Of a DNA stretch of 64,000 bases, positions 8,452 to 20,317 are shown piece after piece. The first letter of the stretch is position 1, and each line of letters opens with the position of its first letter. The notes under the pieces were generated by a model. That model saw only the letters and a program-made list of their open reading frames with translations. It did no database searches and had not been told where the DNA came from. The position numbers and the translations under genes were made by a program. Source of the DNA: Demequina lignilytica (GTDB taxonomy: Bacteria > Actinomycetota > Actinomycetes > Actinomycetales > Demequinaceae); the NCBI RefSeq assembly GCF_030418305.1, contig NZ_JAUHPX010000001.1, positions 620,001 to 684,000 of the forward strand, given 5' to 3'.

Positions 8452-10004
8452 GGACGCACCTTCGTCAGCGCGGCGAGCGCCCGTGTCATGACCTCGGCGT
8501 AGCGGCGATCCGACCAGCCCGGTGGAGGCGCGACCGGCAGCCCGCGCTGAGTCGCGACCGCCTGCGACTCGGTATGCTTGTGCAGCCCGTGGATCCCGTG
8601 GCGGCGGCCCAGCCCGGAGTCCTTGATCCCGCCCATCGGCGCGTCCGTGGACCCCCACACGGCGGCGTACCCCTCGTTGACGTTGACGGTGCCCGCCTCG
8701 AGCAGCGGCGCCACCCGGGCGCCGTGCCTCCGCGACCACACCGCCGCGTTGAGGCCGTAGCCCCCGGCGTTGGCGGACGCGATCAGCTCGGCCTCCGACG
8801 CGCCGCGGGAGATCGACACCACGGGCCCGAACGTCTCCTCCTGCGCGACCCTCATCTCCGCGGTGACGTCCGTCAGGACCGTCGGCTCGACGAACGCCGG
8901 GCCCAGGTCCGGCCGCGCCCGGCCGCCCGCGAGGACCGTCGCGCCCCGGGCCACCGCATCGTCCACGTGCGCCATGACCGCCGCGACGCGCGCGGGCGAC
9001 GCGAGTGAGCCCATGCCGGGACCCCACCCGAGGCCGCCCGCGATCGTCATCTCGGTCACGCGTGCGACGAACGCCTCGACGAACGCGTCGTGCACCGCGT
9101 CGGCCACGTGGATGCGCTCGATCGAGACGCACAGCTGGCCGGAGTTGGAGAAGCAGGCGCGCACCGCGCCCGCCGCGGCCCGGGCGACGTCGGCATCCTC
9201 GAGCACCACCATCGAGTTCTTGCCGCCGAGCTCCATCGAGCAGCCGATGAGCCGCTCCCCGCAGCGCGCCGCGAGCTTGCGACCGGTCGCGGTGGATCCG
9301 GTGAACTGGAGCTGGTCGACCGCGTCGACCAGGGTCGGCCCGATGTCGCGTCCGGCGCCGGGGACCACCTGCATCAGGCCGTCGGGCAGTCCCGCGTCAC
9401 GCAGCAGCTCGAGCCCGGCGAGCGCCGTCAGCGGCGTCAGCGAGTCGGGCTTGAGCACCACGGCGTTGCCGGCCAGCAGCGCCGGGAGCGCGTCGGACAC
9501 CACGAGCGTGAGCGGGTAGTTCCAGGGCGTGATGATCCCCACCACCCCCACCGGGAGGCGATGCTCGATCGCGGAGGTGAGCACCGGCATGAGGCCGCGC
9601 CGCCGCCTCGACCGGAGCGCGCGCGGGGCCGTGCGCGCGTAGTAGGCGGCGTTGAGGATGACGTCGCCGACCTCCTCGAACGCGCTCAGCCGGTTCTTGC
9701 CGGTCTCGAGCTGGATCAGATCCATGAGGGAGTCTCGACGGTCGCGTGCGAGCACCGCGACCCGCCGGGCGATGGCGGCACGTTCGCGCAGCGGGGTCGC
9801 GTCCCACGCGCGTCGGGCGCCGCGCGCCCGCTCCACGGAGGCGAGGACGTCCTCACGCGTGGCCGTCGGCAGCTCGCCGAGCAGCGTGCCGTCCCACGGG
9901 CAGGTCGAGGCGAGGGGTTCACCCCCGCCGGTCGCGAGCGCGGCGAGGGACGATGCGCGGGCCGGGTCGAGCGCCGCGGCCGGCAGGGAGGACGTCGTCG
10001 TCAT
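8448..10004 (-). CDS. NAD(P)-dependent aldehyde dehydrogenase (succinate-semialdehyde dehydrogenase-like)
   Basis: Enzyme of 518 residues that oxidises an aldehyde to an acid. The conserved TPWNYPL segment, the glycine-rich FTGSTATG, the general base in MELGGKN and the catalytic Cys in NSGQLC are all present in the usual order and spacing. The closest described group is the GabD2-type succinate-semialdehyde dehydrogenases of actinobacteria, but the substrate is not proven. The ATG at 10004 is chosen because TAGAGT (10012-10017) lies 7 nt upstream and the product then has the normal length. It is the first gene of a coupled pair with the SDR. Confidence 0.85.
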   Translation of the reverse strand: MTTTSSLPAAALDPARASSLAALATGGGEPLASTCPWDGTLLGELPTATREDVLASVERARGARRAWDATPLRERAAIARRVAVLARDRRDSLMDLIQLETGKNRLSAFEEVGDVILNAAYYARTAPRALRSRRRRGLMPVLTSAIEHRLPVGVVGIITPWNYPLTLVVSDALPALLAGNAVVLKPDSLTPLTALAGLELLRDAGLPDGLMQVVPGAGRDIGPTLVDAVDQLQFTGSTATGRKLAARCGERLIGCSMELGGKNSMVVLEDADVARAAAGAVRACFSNSGQLCVSIERIHVADAVHDAFVEAFVARVTEMTIAGGLGWGPGMGSLASPARVAAVMAHVDDAVARGATVLAGGRARPDLGPAFVEPTVLTDVTAEMRVAQEETFGPVVSISRGASEAELIASANAGGYGLNAAVWSRRHGARVAPLLEAGTVNVNEGYAAVWGSTDAPMGGIKDSGLGRRHGIHGLHKHTESQAVATQRGLPVAPPPGWSDRRYAEVMTRALAALTKVRP

Positions 10005-10074
10005 GCCACGCACTCTAGGTGACACCCGGTGCACGGTCGCGCTCACGCCACGCGGCACCGCCCGACCACGCGGC

Positions 10075-10506
10075 TCAGGACGGGCCGTACGCCCGCGCCG
10101 CCATCTCCGTCACCACGGCCAGGTCGAGGTCCTCGAGCCGCCTGAAGGTCACGACCGCCGAGCCGACCTTCACCCGGCCGAGGCGCTCCGCGTAGCGGTG
10201 TGCGAGGTAGGCGCCGTCGGCGACCGCGTTCACGTACAGGCTGACGTGGTTCTTCTGCTCGGCGAGGCCGATGAGGAACCAGTCGACGTCGGCGCCCCGG
10301 GGCCGCGGCTGCCGGATGTCCCCGTAGCCGACGATCGCCTGATCCGTGCCGCCCCAGAAGACTCCCCGCCACAGCGTGCGCGGCGCGCCGGGCATGCCCG
10401 CACGCAGCGCGGCGTCGACCGCCTGCAGGGTGCCTGCGCGAGGGCTCGCCGCGAGGAAGGCGTCCACGTCGTCCGCGGTGCGCCGGACCGAGCCGTCACC
10501 GGCCAT
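10075..10506 (-). CDS. DUF1801 (YdhG-like) domain protein
   Basis: Small cytoplasmic protein of 143 residues of the DUF1801 fold, with the family features TLWRGVFWGG, IVGYGDI, a KNHVSLYV strand and RVKVGSAVVTFRRLEDLD near the end. Members resemble iron-chaperone or frataxin-like YdhG folds, but the biochemical role is not established. GGGAGGCGCG precedes the ATG. It is a lone gene between the ALDH and the tRNA-Ala terminator. Confidence 0.7.
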   Translation of the reverse strand: MAGDGSVRRTADDVDAFLAASPRAGTLQAVDAALRAGMPGAPRTLWRGVFWGGTDQAIVGYGDIRQPRPRGADVDWFLIGLAEQKNHVSLYVNAVADGAYLAHRYAERLGRVKVGSAVVTFRRLEDLDLAVVTEMAARAYGPS

Positions 10507-10567
10507 GTCGCGCCTCCCTCGCTCCCCGGCATCGTCGCACGGCAGGCCCGGCCTCGGGGGGAAACAC

Positions 10568-10595
10568 GAAGGGCCGCCCCTGAGGGCGGCCCTTC
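10568..10595 (-). terminator. Terminator of the tRNA-Ala transcript
   Basis: GAAGGGCCGCCC (10568-10579) and GGGCGGCCCTTC (10584-10595) form a perfect 12-bp stem with a 4-nt loop, followed on the minus strand by GTGTTTC. It lies 24 bp after the 3' end of tRNA-Ala. Confidence 0.85.
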
Positions 10596-10619
10596 GATCA
10601 GTGCTGTCTCAACACTTCG

Positions 10620-10692
10620 TGGAGCTGAGGGGACTCGAACCCCTGACCCCCTGCATGCCATGCAGGTGCGCTACCAGCTGCGCCACAGCCCC
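10620..10692 (-). tRNA. tRNA-Ala (anticodon GGC)
   Basis: A full 73-nt cloverleaf: acceptor GGGGCTG pairing with CAGCTCC, D arm GCGC/GCGC, anticodon stem CCTGC/GCAGG with loop ATGGCAT (anticodon GGC), T arm AGGGG-TTCGAGT-CCCCT, discriminator A. CCA is not encoded. A terminator follows. Confidence 0.97.
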
Positions 10693-10758
10693 GTGATCCT
10701 CGCGGATCCCGTGCTCCTGAGAGCAAGAGAGATAGTAGCCCAGATTCGGGCGCAGGTG

Positions 10759-11364
10759 TTAATCGGCGGCCGCGGCCGAGAGCCCGTAGCGTGCGAGCGA
10801 CCAGCCGCCGTGGGCGGTCGCGAGGACGTTCCAATGGGCGTGGGGCAGCTTGCCCAGCGTGGTCGCATGCGCGTCCAGCCCGAGCAGCGCGAGCGAGCCC
10901 AGCATGATGGCGCTGCCGTGGCTCACGACCACCACCAGTCGTGCACCGTCGCAGGCCTCGGCAAGCGCCTCGGAGACGCGCGCGGAGACCTCGGCGGCCA
11001 CGTCCCAGCCCGCGATCTGCGGGTCCTCGCCGCGCAGGCGGCGCTCGTAGTCGCGCGGCCAGCGGAGCTTGACCTCGTCCCAGGTGAGACCCTCCCACTC
11101 GCCGTAGGACCGCTGGCGGAGGCGACGGTCGACCGTGACGGGGACGGGCACGAGCGCACCGACGGCGGCCGCGGTGTCGCGCGCGCGCGACAGCGGCGAG
11201 GTGACGATCCGGTCGGGCACGCCGTACCCGTCGACGATCGCGCGGGCGGCGGCCGCCGCCTGGTTCCGGCCGTGCTCGCCGAGCGGCACGTCGAGGGACC
11301 CCTGCAGGCGCCCCTCCGCGTTGTACTCGGTCTGCCCGTGCCGGAGCAGCACCAGGACGGTCAC
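10759..11364 (-). CDS. Histidine phosphatase family protein (second of a tandem pair)
   Basis: Cytoplasmic phosphatase of 201 residues, phosphoglycerate-mutase-like. The RHG motif is LLRHGQTEYN near residue 8, with partner residues in SPLSRARDTA, the Glu of YGEWEG and the second His in VSHGSAIM. It starts at a GTG that overlaps the stop of the upstream homologue as GTGA. The pair is clearly a tandem duplication, since both open with RHGQT, continue with GRLQGS, and close with a GWSL motif. In mycobacteria the gene next to rsfS encodes glucosyl-3-phosphoglycerate phosphatase (GpgP); which copy, if either, has this role cannot be decided. Confidence 0.85.
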   Translation of the reverse strand: MTVLVLLRHGQTEYNAEGRLQGSLDVPLGEHGRNQAAAAARAIVDGYGVPDRIVTSPLSRARDTAAAVGALVPVPVTVDRRLRQRSYGEWEGLTWDEVKLRWPRDYERRLRGEDPQIAGWDVAAEVSARVSEALAEACDGARLVVVVSHGSAIMLGSLALLGLDAHATTLGKLPHAHWNVLATAHGGWSLARYGLSAAAAD

Positions 11365-11975
11365 GCGGTCACCGCCGGCGCCCCGACGTTGTGACGCTCG
11401 AGCGACCAGCCACCCGCCGGCGAGGCCACGAGGCGTGACCACGCGGCGTTCTCGAGGTTCCCCAGCGTGCGTCCGTGCAGCGGCAACCCGAGGAGCGCGA
11501 GCAGCAGCATGCGGCCCGACGAGCCGTGCGCCACCAGCACCAGGTCGCCGTCCACGCGGGCCGTCCACTCGTGCGCGGCCGCGGTCATCCGCGCGGCGAC
11601 CGTGGCGTGGTTCTCGTACCCCTCGAAGTCCGGCTCGAGACCGGCGCTCCACGCCGCGTGGTCGTCCGGGAAGCGCTCCTTGCGCTCCGTCGCCAGGAGC
11701 CCCTCCCAGGGCCCGTAGCGGCGCTCCCCCAGCCGCGCGTCCTGATGCAGCGACGCATCGGTGTCGCCGATGATGATGCGCGCGGTCTCGACGGCCCGGC
11801 CGAGAGTCGAGGACACGAACGTGGGGCGAGGCCCCAGCGCGGGCCACAGGGACGATGCCGCGGCTCGCGCCTGCGCGCGGCCCGTCCCGTTGAGCGGGAT
11901 GTCGGAGGAGCCCTGCAGCCGTCCCGCCAGGTTCCAGTCCGTCTGGCCGTGACGGACGACGAAGATCCGGGTCAC
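11361..11975 (-). CDS. Histidine phosphatase family protein (first of a tandem pair)
   Basis: Phosphatase of 204 residues with FVVRHGQTDWN near the N-terminus, SSTLGRAVETA, RRYGPWEG and LVAHGSSGRM, the full set of histidine-phosphatase residues. The GTG start at 11975 overlaps the rsfS stop (GTGA), so it is co-translated with rsfS and with the second phosphatase. Its position directly after rsfS matches mycobacterial gpgP, which makes removal of phosphate from glucosyl-3-phosphoglycerate or a related phosphate ester a reasonable guess. Confidence 0.85.
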   Translation of the reverse strand: MTRIFVVRHGQTDWNLAGRLQGSSDIPLNGTGRAQARAAASSLWPALGPRPTFVSSTLGRAVETARIIIGDTDASLHQDARLGERRYGPWEGLLATERKERFPDDHAAWSAGLEPDFEGYENHATVAARMTAAAHEWTARVDGDLVLVAHGSSGRMLLLALLGLPLHGRTLGNLENAAWSRLVASPAGGWSLERHNVGAPAVTA

Positions 11976-12333
11976 TCGCCCGTCTCGACGGGGATCACGG
12001 GACAGTCCTTCCACAGCCGCTCGAGCTCGTAGTAGGACCGCTCCTCCTCGTGCATGACGTGCACGATCACGTCGTTGAAATCGAGCAGAGCCCAGCGTCC
12101 CTCGCGGACGCCCTCCCGCCGCACCGCGTCTGCGCCGTGCTTGGCGAGCTCCTCCTCGATGGCCTCGGCCACGGCGGCCACGAGCCGCTCGTTGGACGCC
12201 GAGGCGATGAGGAAGGCGTCCGCGAGCGGCAGATGCGAGGACACGTCGAGCGCCACGATCCCCTCCGCCTTCTTGGCGTCGGCCGCGCGCGCGGCGGCCT
12301 GCACCAGCTCGAGGGTGCGCTCGGTCGCCGCCA

Positions 12334-12334
<1 letters not shown>
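11972..12334 (-). CDS. rsfS: Ribosome silencing factor RsfS
   Basis: Protein of 120 residues of the RsfS/Iojap family, which binds ribosomal protein L14 and blocks subunit joining when nutrients are low. The family core is clear: [48 protein letters not shown]. The ATG at 12334 overlaps the stop of the preceding EP-repeat gene by one base (TGATG) and lies in the usual nadD-...-rsfS order. The C-terminal tail is short. Confidence 0.95.
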
Positions 12335-14203
<1,869 letters not shown>

Positions 14204-14211
<8 letters not shown>

Positions 14212-14794
14212 CTATTCCTCCGTCGTAGAGCCCGTTCGCAGCGATGTAGTCGGCCACCCCGTGCGGGACCAGGTAGCGGATCGTCCTGCCCGCCCGGACC
14301 CGCCGACGCACATCGGTCGAGGATATCGCCAGGGCGGGCGCCTCGACCAGGATATGTGGCCTATCCGACTGATCCAACGCATGACCCGGGCGCGTCACTC
14401 CCACAAAGGTCGCGGACTCGAGCAGTTTGTCCGCATCCTTCCATTCGTCGAGCCGCGCGAGGGCGTCGGCGCCCGTGATGAAGAACAGCTCGGCGTCGGG
14501 ATGGAGGGCGTGGAGGTCGGCGAGGGTGTCCACCGTGTAGGTCACTCCCCCGCGGTCCAGGTCGACCGTCGAGACCCCCAGCCGCGGGTCGCCGGACGCC
14601 GCGAGCTCGCACATCGCGAGACGATGCGCGGAGGGCGCCGCGGGCTCGTCCACCTTGAAGGGCTGAGCGGCGGTCGGCACCAGGAGCACGCGGTCGAGGC
14701 CCAGCCGGTCGCACACCTCGGACGCTGCCGCCAGGTGCCCCAGGTGCACCGGGTCGAACGTTCCTCCGAGGACTCCGATGCGCTCGCCCGTCAC
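14204..14794 (-). CDS. nadD: Nicotinate-nucleotide adenylyltransferase
   Basis: Enzyme of 196 residues that joins nicotinate mononucleotide and ATP to deamido-NAD in NAD synthesis. It carries the nucleotidyltransferase motif [11 protein letters not shown] at residues 10-20 and the second motif ISSTDVRRR near 160. The GTG start follows the end of a 48-residue membrane-protein gene by 4 bp. It heads the nadD / EP-repeat / rsfS / phosphatase operon through overlapping codons. Confidence 0.95.
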
Positions 14795-14798
14795 GGCG

Positions 14799-14945
14799 TC
14801 AGTGGCGGGTGCCGACGCTCCGGAAGGCGAAGGTGACGAACAACAGCCCCATCAGCGCGGTGAAGGCCAGCAGGCCGAACGCGGGCGCGGGGATGGGCAG
14901 CTCGTTCACCACATGCGACGTGGTCTCGACAGCCTCGGTGATCAT
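14799..14945 (-). CDS. Small membrane protein, 48 residues
   Basis: A short gene: ATG at 14945 with AGGAG nine bases upstream, stop TGA at 14799-14801, only 4 bp from the nadD start. The product begins MITEAVETTSHVVNELPIP and has one hydrophobic segment, about residues 20-42 (from PAFGLLAFTALMGL on), ending in RSVGTRH. The good ribosome site, clean start and stop, a coherent membrane helix and its place at the head of the nadD operon make it a real gene. Its function is unknown. Confidence 0.8.
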   Translation of the reverse strand: MITEAVETTSHVVNELPIPAPAFGLLAFTALMGLLFVTFAFRSVGTRH

Positions 14946-14999
14946 GGGGGGACTCCTTCCGTCTGACGCGATTATGGCATCACTCGGCGCGCTCGGACG

Positions 15000-16286
15000 T
15001 CAGGGGCGGATGTGCCCGTCGCCGTAGACCACCCAGGTGGTCGTCGTGAGCTCGCCGAGGCCCATGGGGCCGCGGGCGTGGAGCTTCTGGGTCGAGATGC
15101 CGATCTCGGCGCCGAGGCCGAACTCGCCACCGTCGGTGAACCGCGTCGACGCGTTCACCATCACCGCGGCGGAGTCGATGCGTGCCACGAAGGACTGCGC
15201 CGCGTCGATGTCGCTCGTGACGATCGCCTCTGTGTGGCCCGTCGAGTAGCGGCCGATGTGCTGGATCGCCTCGTCCATGTCCGTCACGACGCGCACCGCG
15301 AGGTCGAGCGAGAGGTACTCGGTCGCCCAGTCGTCCTCGGTGGCCGCGACGGTCGGGACGCCGTCGGGCGCGAACCCGGCCGCCGCCTCGTCCACGTGCA
15401 GGGTGACGCCCGCCTCATGCAGCGCCCCGAGCACCGCCGGCAGCAGCGACGGGGCGGCGTCCCGGTGCACCAGCAGCGTCTCCGCAGCGTTGCACACGCC
15501 CACGCGGTGGGTCTTGGAGTTGAGCACGATCGGCACCGCGCGCTCGAGGGGCGCGGACGCGTCGAGGTACACGTGGCAGTTGCCCTCGCCGGTCTCGATG
15601 GCGGGGACGGTCGACTCCCGGACCACGGCCTGGATGAGGCTCCGGCCCCCGCGCGGCACCAGCACGTCCACGAGCCCGCGGGCGTTCATGAGCACCCGCG
15701 CGCCCTCACGGCCGTAGGCGTCGATCGACTGCACGGCGTCCTTCGGCAGGCCGACGCCCTCGAGCGCCTCCTGGAGCACGGCGACGATCACCTCGTTGGA
15801 GCTGGCGGCGGCAGAGCCGCCCCGCAGCACCGCGGCGTTGCCCGACTTGAGCGCGAGGCCGGCGGCGTCGACGGTCACGTTCGGCCGCGCCTCGTAGATC
15901 ATGCCGACCACACCCATGGGAACCGACTTCTGCACCAGGCGCAGGCCGTTGGGCAGGGTCGAGCCGCGACGGATCTCGCCGACCGGGTCGGGCAGGGTGG
16001 CGACGTAGCGCAGCGCCTCGGCGATCTTCGCGATGCGGTCGGCGTCCAGGGCAAGCCGGTCGAGCAGTCCGGGCGACATGTCGTTCGCGCGGCCGCGCTC
16101 GAGGTCGAGGGCGTTCGCCTCGACGATGCGCGGGGCGTGGGCCACGAGCGCGTCCGCCATGGCGTGGAGCGCGTCGTTCTTGACGGTGGTCGTGGCGGTC
16201 GCGAGCGCCCTGGAGGCCAGCTTGGCTCGGCGGCAGGCCTCGAGGACGGCGGACTCGATGTCGGTGGGGGTCGCGGTCTCGGTCAT
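15000..16286 (-). CDS. proA: Gamma-glutamyl phosphate reductase
   Basis: Enzyme of 428 residues that reduces glutamyl-5-phosphate to the semialdehyde in proline synthesis. Typical segments are [21 protein letters not shown], the glycine-rich [10 protein letters not shown], the catalytic Cys in [16 protein letters not shown], and [27 protein letters not shown] near the end. The ATG at 16286 is chosen because TAGAAT (16295-16300) lies 8 nt upstream. It is separated from proB by an unrelated P-type ATPase, although the two usually adjoin. Confidence 0.95.
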   Translation of the reverse strand: MTETATPTDIESAVLEACRRAKLASRALATATTTVKNDALHAMADALVAHAPRIVEANALDLERGRANDMSPGLLDRLALDADRIAKIAEALRYVATLPDPVGEIRRGSTLPNGLRLVQKSVPMGVVGMIYEARPNVTVDAAGLALKSGNAAVLRGGSAAASSNEVIVAVLQEALEGVGLPKDAVQSIDAYGREGARVLMNARGLVDVLVPRGGRSLIQAVVRESTVPAIETGEGNCHVYLDASAPLERAVPIVLNSKTHRVGVCNAAETLLVHRDAAPSLLPAVLGALHEAGVTLHVDEAAAGFAPDGVPTVAATEDDWATEYLSLDLAVRVVTDMDEAIQHIGRYSTGHTEAIVTSDIDAAQSFVARIDSAAVMVNASTRFTDGGEFGLGAEIGISTQKLHARGPMGLGELTTTTWVVYGDGHIRP

Positions 16287-16350
16287 GGCATCCGATTCTA
16301 GGTGCCAGGCGGGTGCCTGCCCAGGCTGGGGTGGCACCATCCGGCGCGGT

Positions 16351-19101
16351 TCAGCGGGCGCGCCGGGGCGCGACCGCCTCCGCGACCGTGGGGGTCGGGA
16401 CGACCTCCCGGCGTCGACGGATCGCCATGTCGCCCTCGATGACCGCCATGACCGCCCCGACCAGCAGCAGGCACGCGATCCACTCGAGACCGGTGAGCGG
16501 CGAGAGCACCATCCATCCGGCGAGGAAGGGCAGCTCCGTCGCGAGGATCACGAACCCGACGGGCCAGAGCAGCAGCCGCACGCCTCGGCCCCACGGGGCC
16601 CTGAGCCCGGTCTCGGGATCGCGCCTGAGCTGGAGGCCCGTGGTGAGCGTGCCGAGCGCGACCACCACGAAGGCCATCGTCATCGGCTGCGACGCCTCGT
16701 CGGGCGACAGCTCGTCGCTGCCGACGATCAGCGGCACCGACGCGGCCACGAAGAGCGCGCCGCCGTAGATGAGCCAGCGCACCACGTTCGCACGCGAGGC
16801 GACTCCCGCCGCGGGATCGCGGGGCGGGCGCTGCATCAGCCCAGGCGCCGAGGGCTCCAGGAGGATCACCACGACCGCGAAGCCCGCGGCGGCGAAGTTG
16901 AGCACGAGGACCTGGACGGGTGTCAGCGCGACGCCCTCGTTGAGGTTCACGAGGCTCGCCATCAGGAACAGCAGCACCAGCGCGATGAGCTGGGAGAGCT
17001 GGAAGGTGATGTAGGCCGCGATCTTGCCGTAGACGACCCGACCCAGGTGGACCGCGTGGACGAGCGTCGCGAAGTTGTCGTCGGTGAGCACCAGCTTCGC
17101 GGCCTGCTTGGTGACCTCGGAGCCGGAGCCCATCGCCACGCCGATGTCCGCCTGCTTGATCGCGGCCGCGTCGTTCACGGCGTCGCCGGTCATGGCGACC
17201 ACCTCGCCGCGCGCCTGGAGCCGCTGGACCAGCCGGAGCTTGTCCTGCGGGGTCACGCGCCCGAACACGGACAGCCGGTCGAGCCGGGCGTCGACCTCGG
17301 CGTCGCTCAGCGCGGCGAACTCCGCCCCGGACATCCCCTCACCCGGCAGGTCGAGCTCACGACCGATCGCGGTCGCCGTCACCACGTGGTCGCCGGTGAT
17401 CATCCGGACGTCGATCCCGGCGGCGTGCGCCTCATCGACCGCGACCTTCGCCTCGGGCCGCAGCGGGTCGACGATGCCGACGACCCCGACGAACCCGAGC
17501 TCGCTCACCGCGGCCATCGGGTCGGCGATCACCGCGTCCTCCTCGGCGACGTCGTACACGCGCAGCGCAAGCGCCAGCGTGCGCAGCCCCTGCGACGACC
17601 GGTGCTCGATCTCGTCCGTCACGGCGTCCGCCACCTCGTCGATCGGGACGGTGTCGCGGTTCGCCAGGAACGCCCGGGCCGAGCGAGAGAGCAGCACGTC
17701 GGGAGCGCCCTTGACGACGCCGATGAGCCGCCGCTCACCCTGCCACTGCACGTGATGGAACGTCGCCATGAACTTGTAGTCGGAGTCGAACGGCACCTCC
17801 GCCTCGCGCGGGAACCGCCGGTGCACCTCGGGCACGTCGACGCCGAGCTTCTCCGCGAGCACGACGAACGCGGCCTCGGTGGGGTCGCCGACGACCACCC
17901 CGTCGGCGCTCACCGTCGCGTCGTTCGGCAGGGCGAGCGCGTAGGCGATCGGGGCGCCCAGCGGCACCTCGTCACCCTGCGACCGTCGCACGCGGCCGTC
18001 GAAGGAGTACCCGGCGCCGTCGACGGTGAAGGTCTCGCCCCCGACCCACACGCTGCGCGCCATCATCTCGTTCATGGTGAGCGTGCCGGTCTTGTCCGAG
18101 CAGATCGCGCTGGTCGCGCCCAGCGTCTCGACGTCGTTGAGCGACGCGACCACGGCCTTCGCCTCCGCGAGCCGCGAGGCGCCCCACGAGAGCATCATCT
18201 GCACGTAGGTCGGCAGACCCGTCGGGATGGCGGAGATCGCGACGGCGGTGCCGAGGAACATGAGGTCCGCGAAGGACTGCCCGCGGCCGATGCCGATGAG
18301 GACGATCACCGCGACCGCCCCCCACGCCACCAGGCCCATCACGCGGGTCAGGGAGCCGAGCTCGCGCTGGAGCGGCGACGGCACGCGCTCGACGTCGGCG
18401 AGCATCGTGGCGATCGCGCCCATCTCCGTCGACATGCCGGTGGCCACGACGAGCGCCGTGGCGGTGCCGCGGGTGACCGAGGTGTTCTGGAAGAGCATCG
18501 ACGCACGGTCGCCGAGCGCGGTGGCGGGATCCGCGAGCGCGGCGGCGGACTTCTCGATCGGCGCGCTCTCCCCGGTGAGCGCGGCCTCCTGGGTCTCGAG
18601 GGCCGAGGCGCGGACGATGCGGGCGTCGGCGGGCACGATGTCCCCGGCCTCGAGCTCGATCACGTCGCCGGGCACCAGCTCCGGTGCGGGAACCGCGGTC
18701 ACGGCACCGTCGCGACGCACGCGCACCTGAGGCACCTGCATCGTCGCGAGCGCGTCGACGCTGGCCTGGGCCTTGCGCTCCTGGCTCGCGCCCGACAGCA
18801 CGTTGAACACGACCAGCAGCCCGACCATGATGGCGGTGGAGACCTGCCCGATCGCCGCCGAGATGGCCGTGACCGCCACGAGCATGAGGTTCATGGGGTC
18901 GGCCAGCTGGCGCAGCGCCAGCTGCCAGAATGTCGCGGCCTTCGCCGCGGTGAGCTCGTTGCGCCCGTGGGACGCGAGCCTCGAGGCGGCCTCGGAGGCG
19001 CTCAACCCGTCGAGGGAGGCGTCGAGACGCGCCGCGGCGTCCGCGGGTTCGAGCGTCCACCACGGCGTCACGGCGCCGGTCGTCGGTCCATCAGCACTCA
19101 T
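16351..19101 (-). CDS. P-type cation ATPase (P2-like) with altered ion site
   Basis: Ten-helix transport ATPase of 916 residues. The actuator loop [11 protein letters not shown], the phosphorylation motif CSDKTGTLT (Asp336), [16 protein letters not shown] and the hinge [21 protein letters not shown] are in order, so the catalytic machinery is complete. Ion-site residues differ from Ca2+ pumps: the helix-4 motif is IPTGLP (Thr near 294) instead of PEGLP, and helix 6 reads [12 protein letters not shown] with no Asn/Asp pair. The ion may therefore not be Ca2+. It sits between proB and proA, apparently as an insertion into that pair. Confidence 0.85.
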   Translation of the reverse strand: MSADGPTTGAVTPWWTLEPADAAARLDASLDGLSASEAASRLASHGRNELTAAKAATFWQLALRQLADPMNLMLVAVTAISAAIGQVSTAIMVGLLVVFNVLSGASQERKAQASVDALATMQVPQVRVRRDGAVTAVPAPELVPGDVIELEAGDIVPADARIVRASALETQEAALTGESAPIEKSAAALADPATALGDRASMLFQNTSVTRGTATALVVATGMSTEMGAIATMLADVERVPSPLQRELGSLTRVMGLVAWGAVAVIVLIGIGRGQSFADLMFLGTAVAISAIPTGLPTYVQMMLSWGASRLAEAKAVVASLNDVETLGATSAICSDKTGTLTMNEMMARSVWVGGETFTVDGAGYSFDGRVRRSQGDEVPLGAPIAYALALPNDATVSADGVVVGDPTEAAFVVLAEKLGVDVPEVHRRFPREAEVPFDSDYKFMATFHHVQWQGERRLIGVVKGAPDVLLSRSARAFLANRDTVPIDEVADAVTDEIEHRSSQGLRTLALALRVYDVAEEDAVIADPMAAVSELGFVGVVGIVDPLRPEAKVAVDEAHAAGIDVRMITGDHVVTATAIGRELDLPGEGMSGAEFAALSDAEVDARLDRLSVFGRVTPQDKLRLVQRLQARGEVVAMTGDAVNDAAAIKQADIGVAMGSGSEVTKQAAKLVLTDDNFATLVHAVHLGRVVYGKIAAYITFQLSQLIALVLLFLMASLVNLNEGVALTPVQVLVLNFAAAGFAVVVILLEPSAPGLMQRPPRDPAAGVASRANVVRWLIYGGALFVAASVPLIVGSDELSPDEASQPMTMAFVVVALGTLTTGLQLRRDPETGLRAPWGRGVRLLLWPVGFVILATELPFLAGWMVLSPLTGLEWIACLLLVGAVMAVIEGDMAIRRRREVVPTPTVAEAVAPRRAR

Positions 19102-19167
19102 AGCAGGCCCCTTGCGTCGCTCTCCCCCGCTGTCGAGTCTAGACAGACGCAGGTGGGCGCGCGCGGG

Positions 19168-20283
19168 CTACAGCACGACGAGGTGATCGATGTGGATGAG
19201 CTCGCGCGCGTACGCGTCGCCGAGCACCTCGCCGAGCGCCTCCGTGCTGAGGCCCTTCATGCGGTCGGCCTCCTCCGAGGAGAAGCCCGCGAAGCCGCGC
19301 GCGACGAGCGCGCCGTCGGGACCGAGCAGGTCGACCGGCTCCCCCGCCTCGAAGTCGCCGCGGATCTCGACCACGCCGGCGGCGAGCAGCGACGCCTGCC
19401 GCCCGCGCAAGGCGCGCACGGCGCCCGAGTCGAGCACGATCCCGCCGCGGGTCTTCGCCGCGTCGGCGAGCCACTGCAGGCGGGTCGTCTCCGCCTTGCC
19501 GGTGGGCAGGAACACCGTGCCGACGTCGTCACCCGCGACCGCGCGCGCGGCGTCGGTGGCCGCGGCGAGCACCGCCGTGACGCCGGAGTTGGTGGCGAGC
19601 GAGGCCGCCTCGATCTTGGTGATCATCCCGCCGGTGCCCACGGCGGAGCCGCGCCGCGAGATGTCGATCCCCTGGAGATCCTCGGGGCTGCGCACCTCCG
19701 CGATGCGACGCGCGCCGGGCGAGTCCGGGGCCGCGGTGTACAGCGCGTCGACGTCCGTGAGCAGGACCAGCGCGTCGGCGCGCACCGCGGTCGCCACCAG
19801 CGCGGCGAGCCGGTCGTTGTCGCCGAACCGGATCTCGTCCGTCGCGACCGTGTCGTTCTCGTTGATGATCGGCACCACGCCCAGCCCGAGCAGCGACTCG
19901 AGCGCGCGGCGGGCGTTGCCGTAGTGGGCGCGCCGCACCATGTCGTCGGCGGTGAGCAGCACCTGCCCGACCGTGAGTCCGTACCGCGCGAACGCGACCG
20001 TGTACGCGTGGATGAGCTTGCCCTGCCCGACGGAGGCCGCGGCCTGCTGCAGCTCGAGGTTGGTGGGCCGGGCCTCGAGGCCGAGCGGGCCGATGCCCGC
20101 GGCGATCGAGCCGGACGTCACCAGGAGCACCTCGCGCCCCTGCGTCCGGATGTCGCCGAGCGCGTCGACCAGCGCGCCCAGGCGCACCTCGTCCAGCGTG
20201 CCGTCGGACCCGGTCAGCGACGACGACCCGACCTTGACGACGATGCGCCGTGCCTGCGCCACGCTCGCGCGCGCCTCGCTCAC
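19168..20283 (-). CDS. proB: Glutamate 5-kinase
   Basis: Enzyme of 371 residues that phosphorylates glutamate, the first step of proline synthesis. The amino-acid-kinase domain carries IVVKVGSSSLT, VTSGSIAAG, INENDTV, FGDNDRLAALVA and TGGMITKIEAA. A C-terminal PUA domain (about 280-371) is present, so this is the long, feedback-regulated form. The GTG start has an AGGAGG-like site upstream. It lies 34 bp after obgE in the usual order, while the expected neighbour proA is 2.8 kb further on. Confidence 0.95.
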   Translation of the reverse strand: MSEARASVAQARRIVVKVGSSSLTGSDGTLDEVRLGALVDALGDIRTQGREVLLVTSGSIAAGIGPLGLEARPTNLELQQAAASVGQGKLIHAYTVAFARYGLTVGQVLLTADDMVRRAHYGNARRALESLLGLGVVPIINENDTVATDEIRFGDNDRLAALVATAVRADALVLLTDVDALYTAAPDSPGARRIAEVRSPEDLQGIDISRRGSAVGTGGMITKIEAASLATNSGVTAVLAAATDAARAVAGDDVGTVFLPTGKAETTRLQWLADAAKTRGGIVLDSGAVRALRGRQASLLAAGVVEIRGDFEAGEPVDLLGPDGALVARGFAGFSSEEADRMKGLSTEALGEVLGDAYARELIHIDHLVVL

Positions 20284-20317
20284 CTGACCTCCTGGGGGAC
20301 GTATGCCTGGGAGAAGG

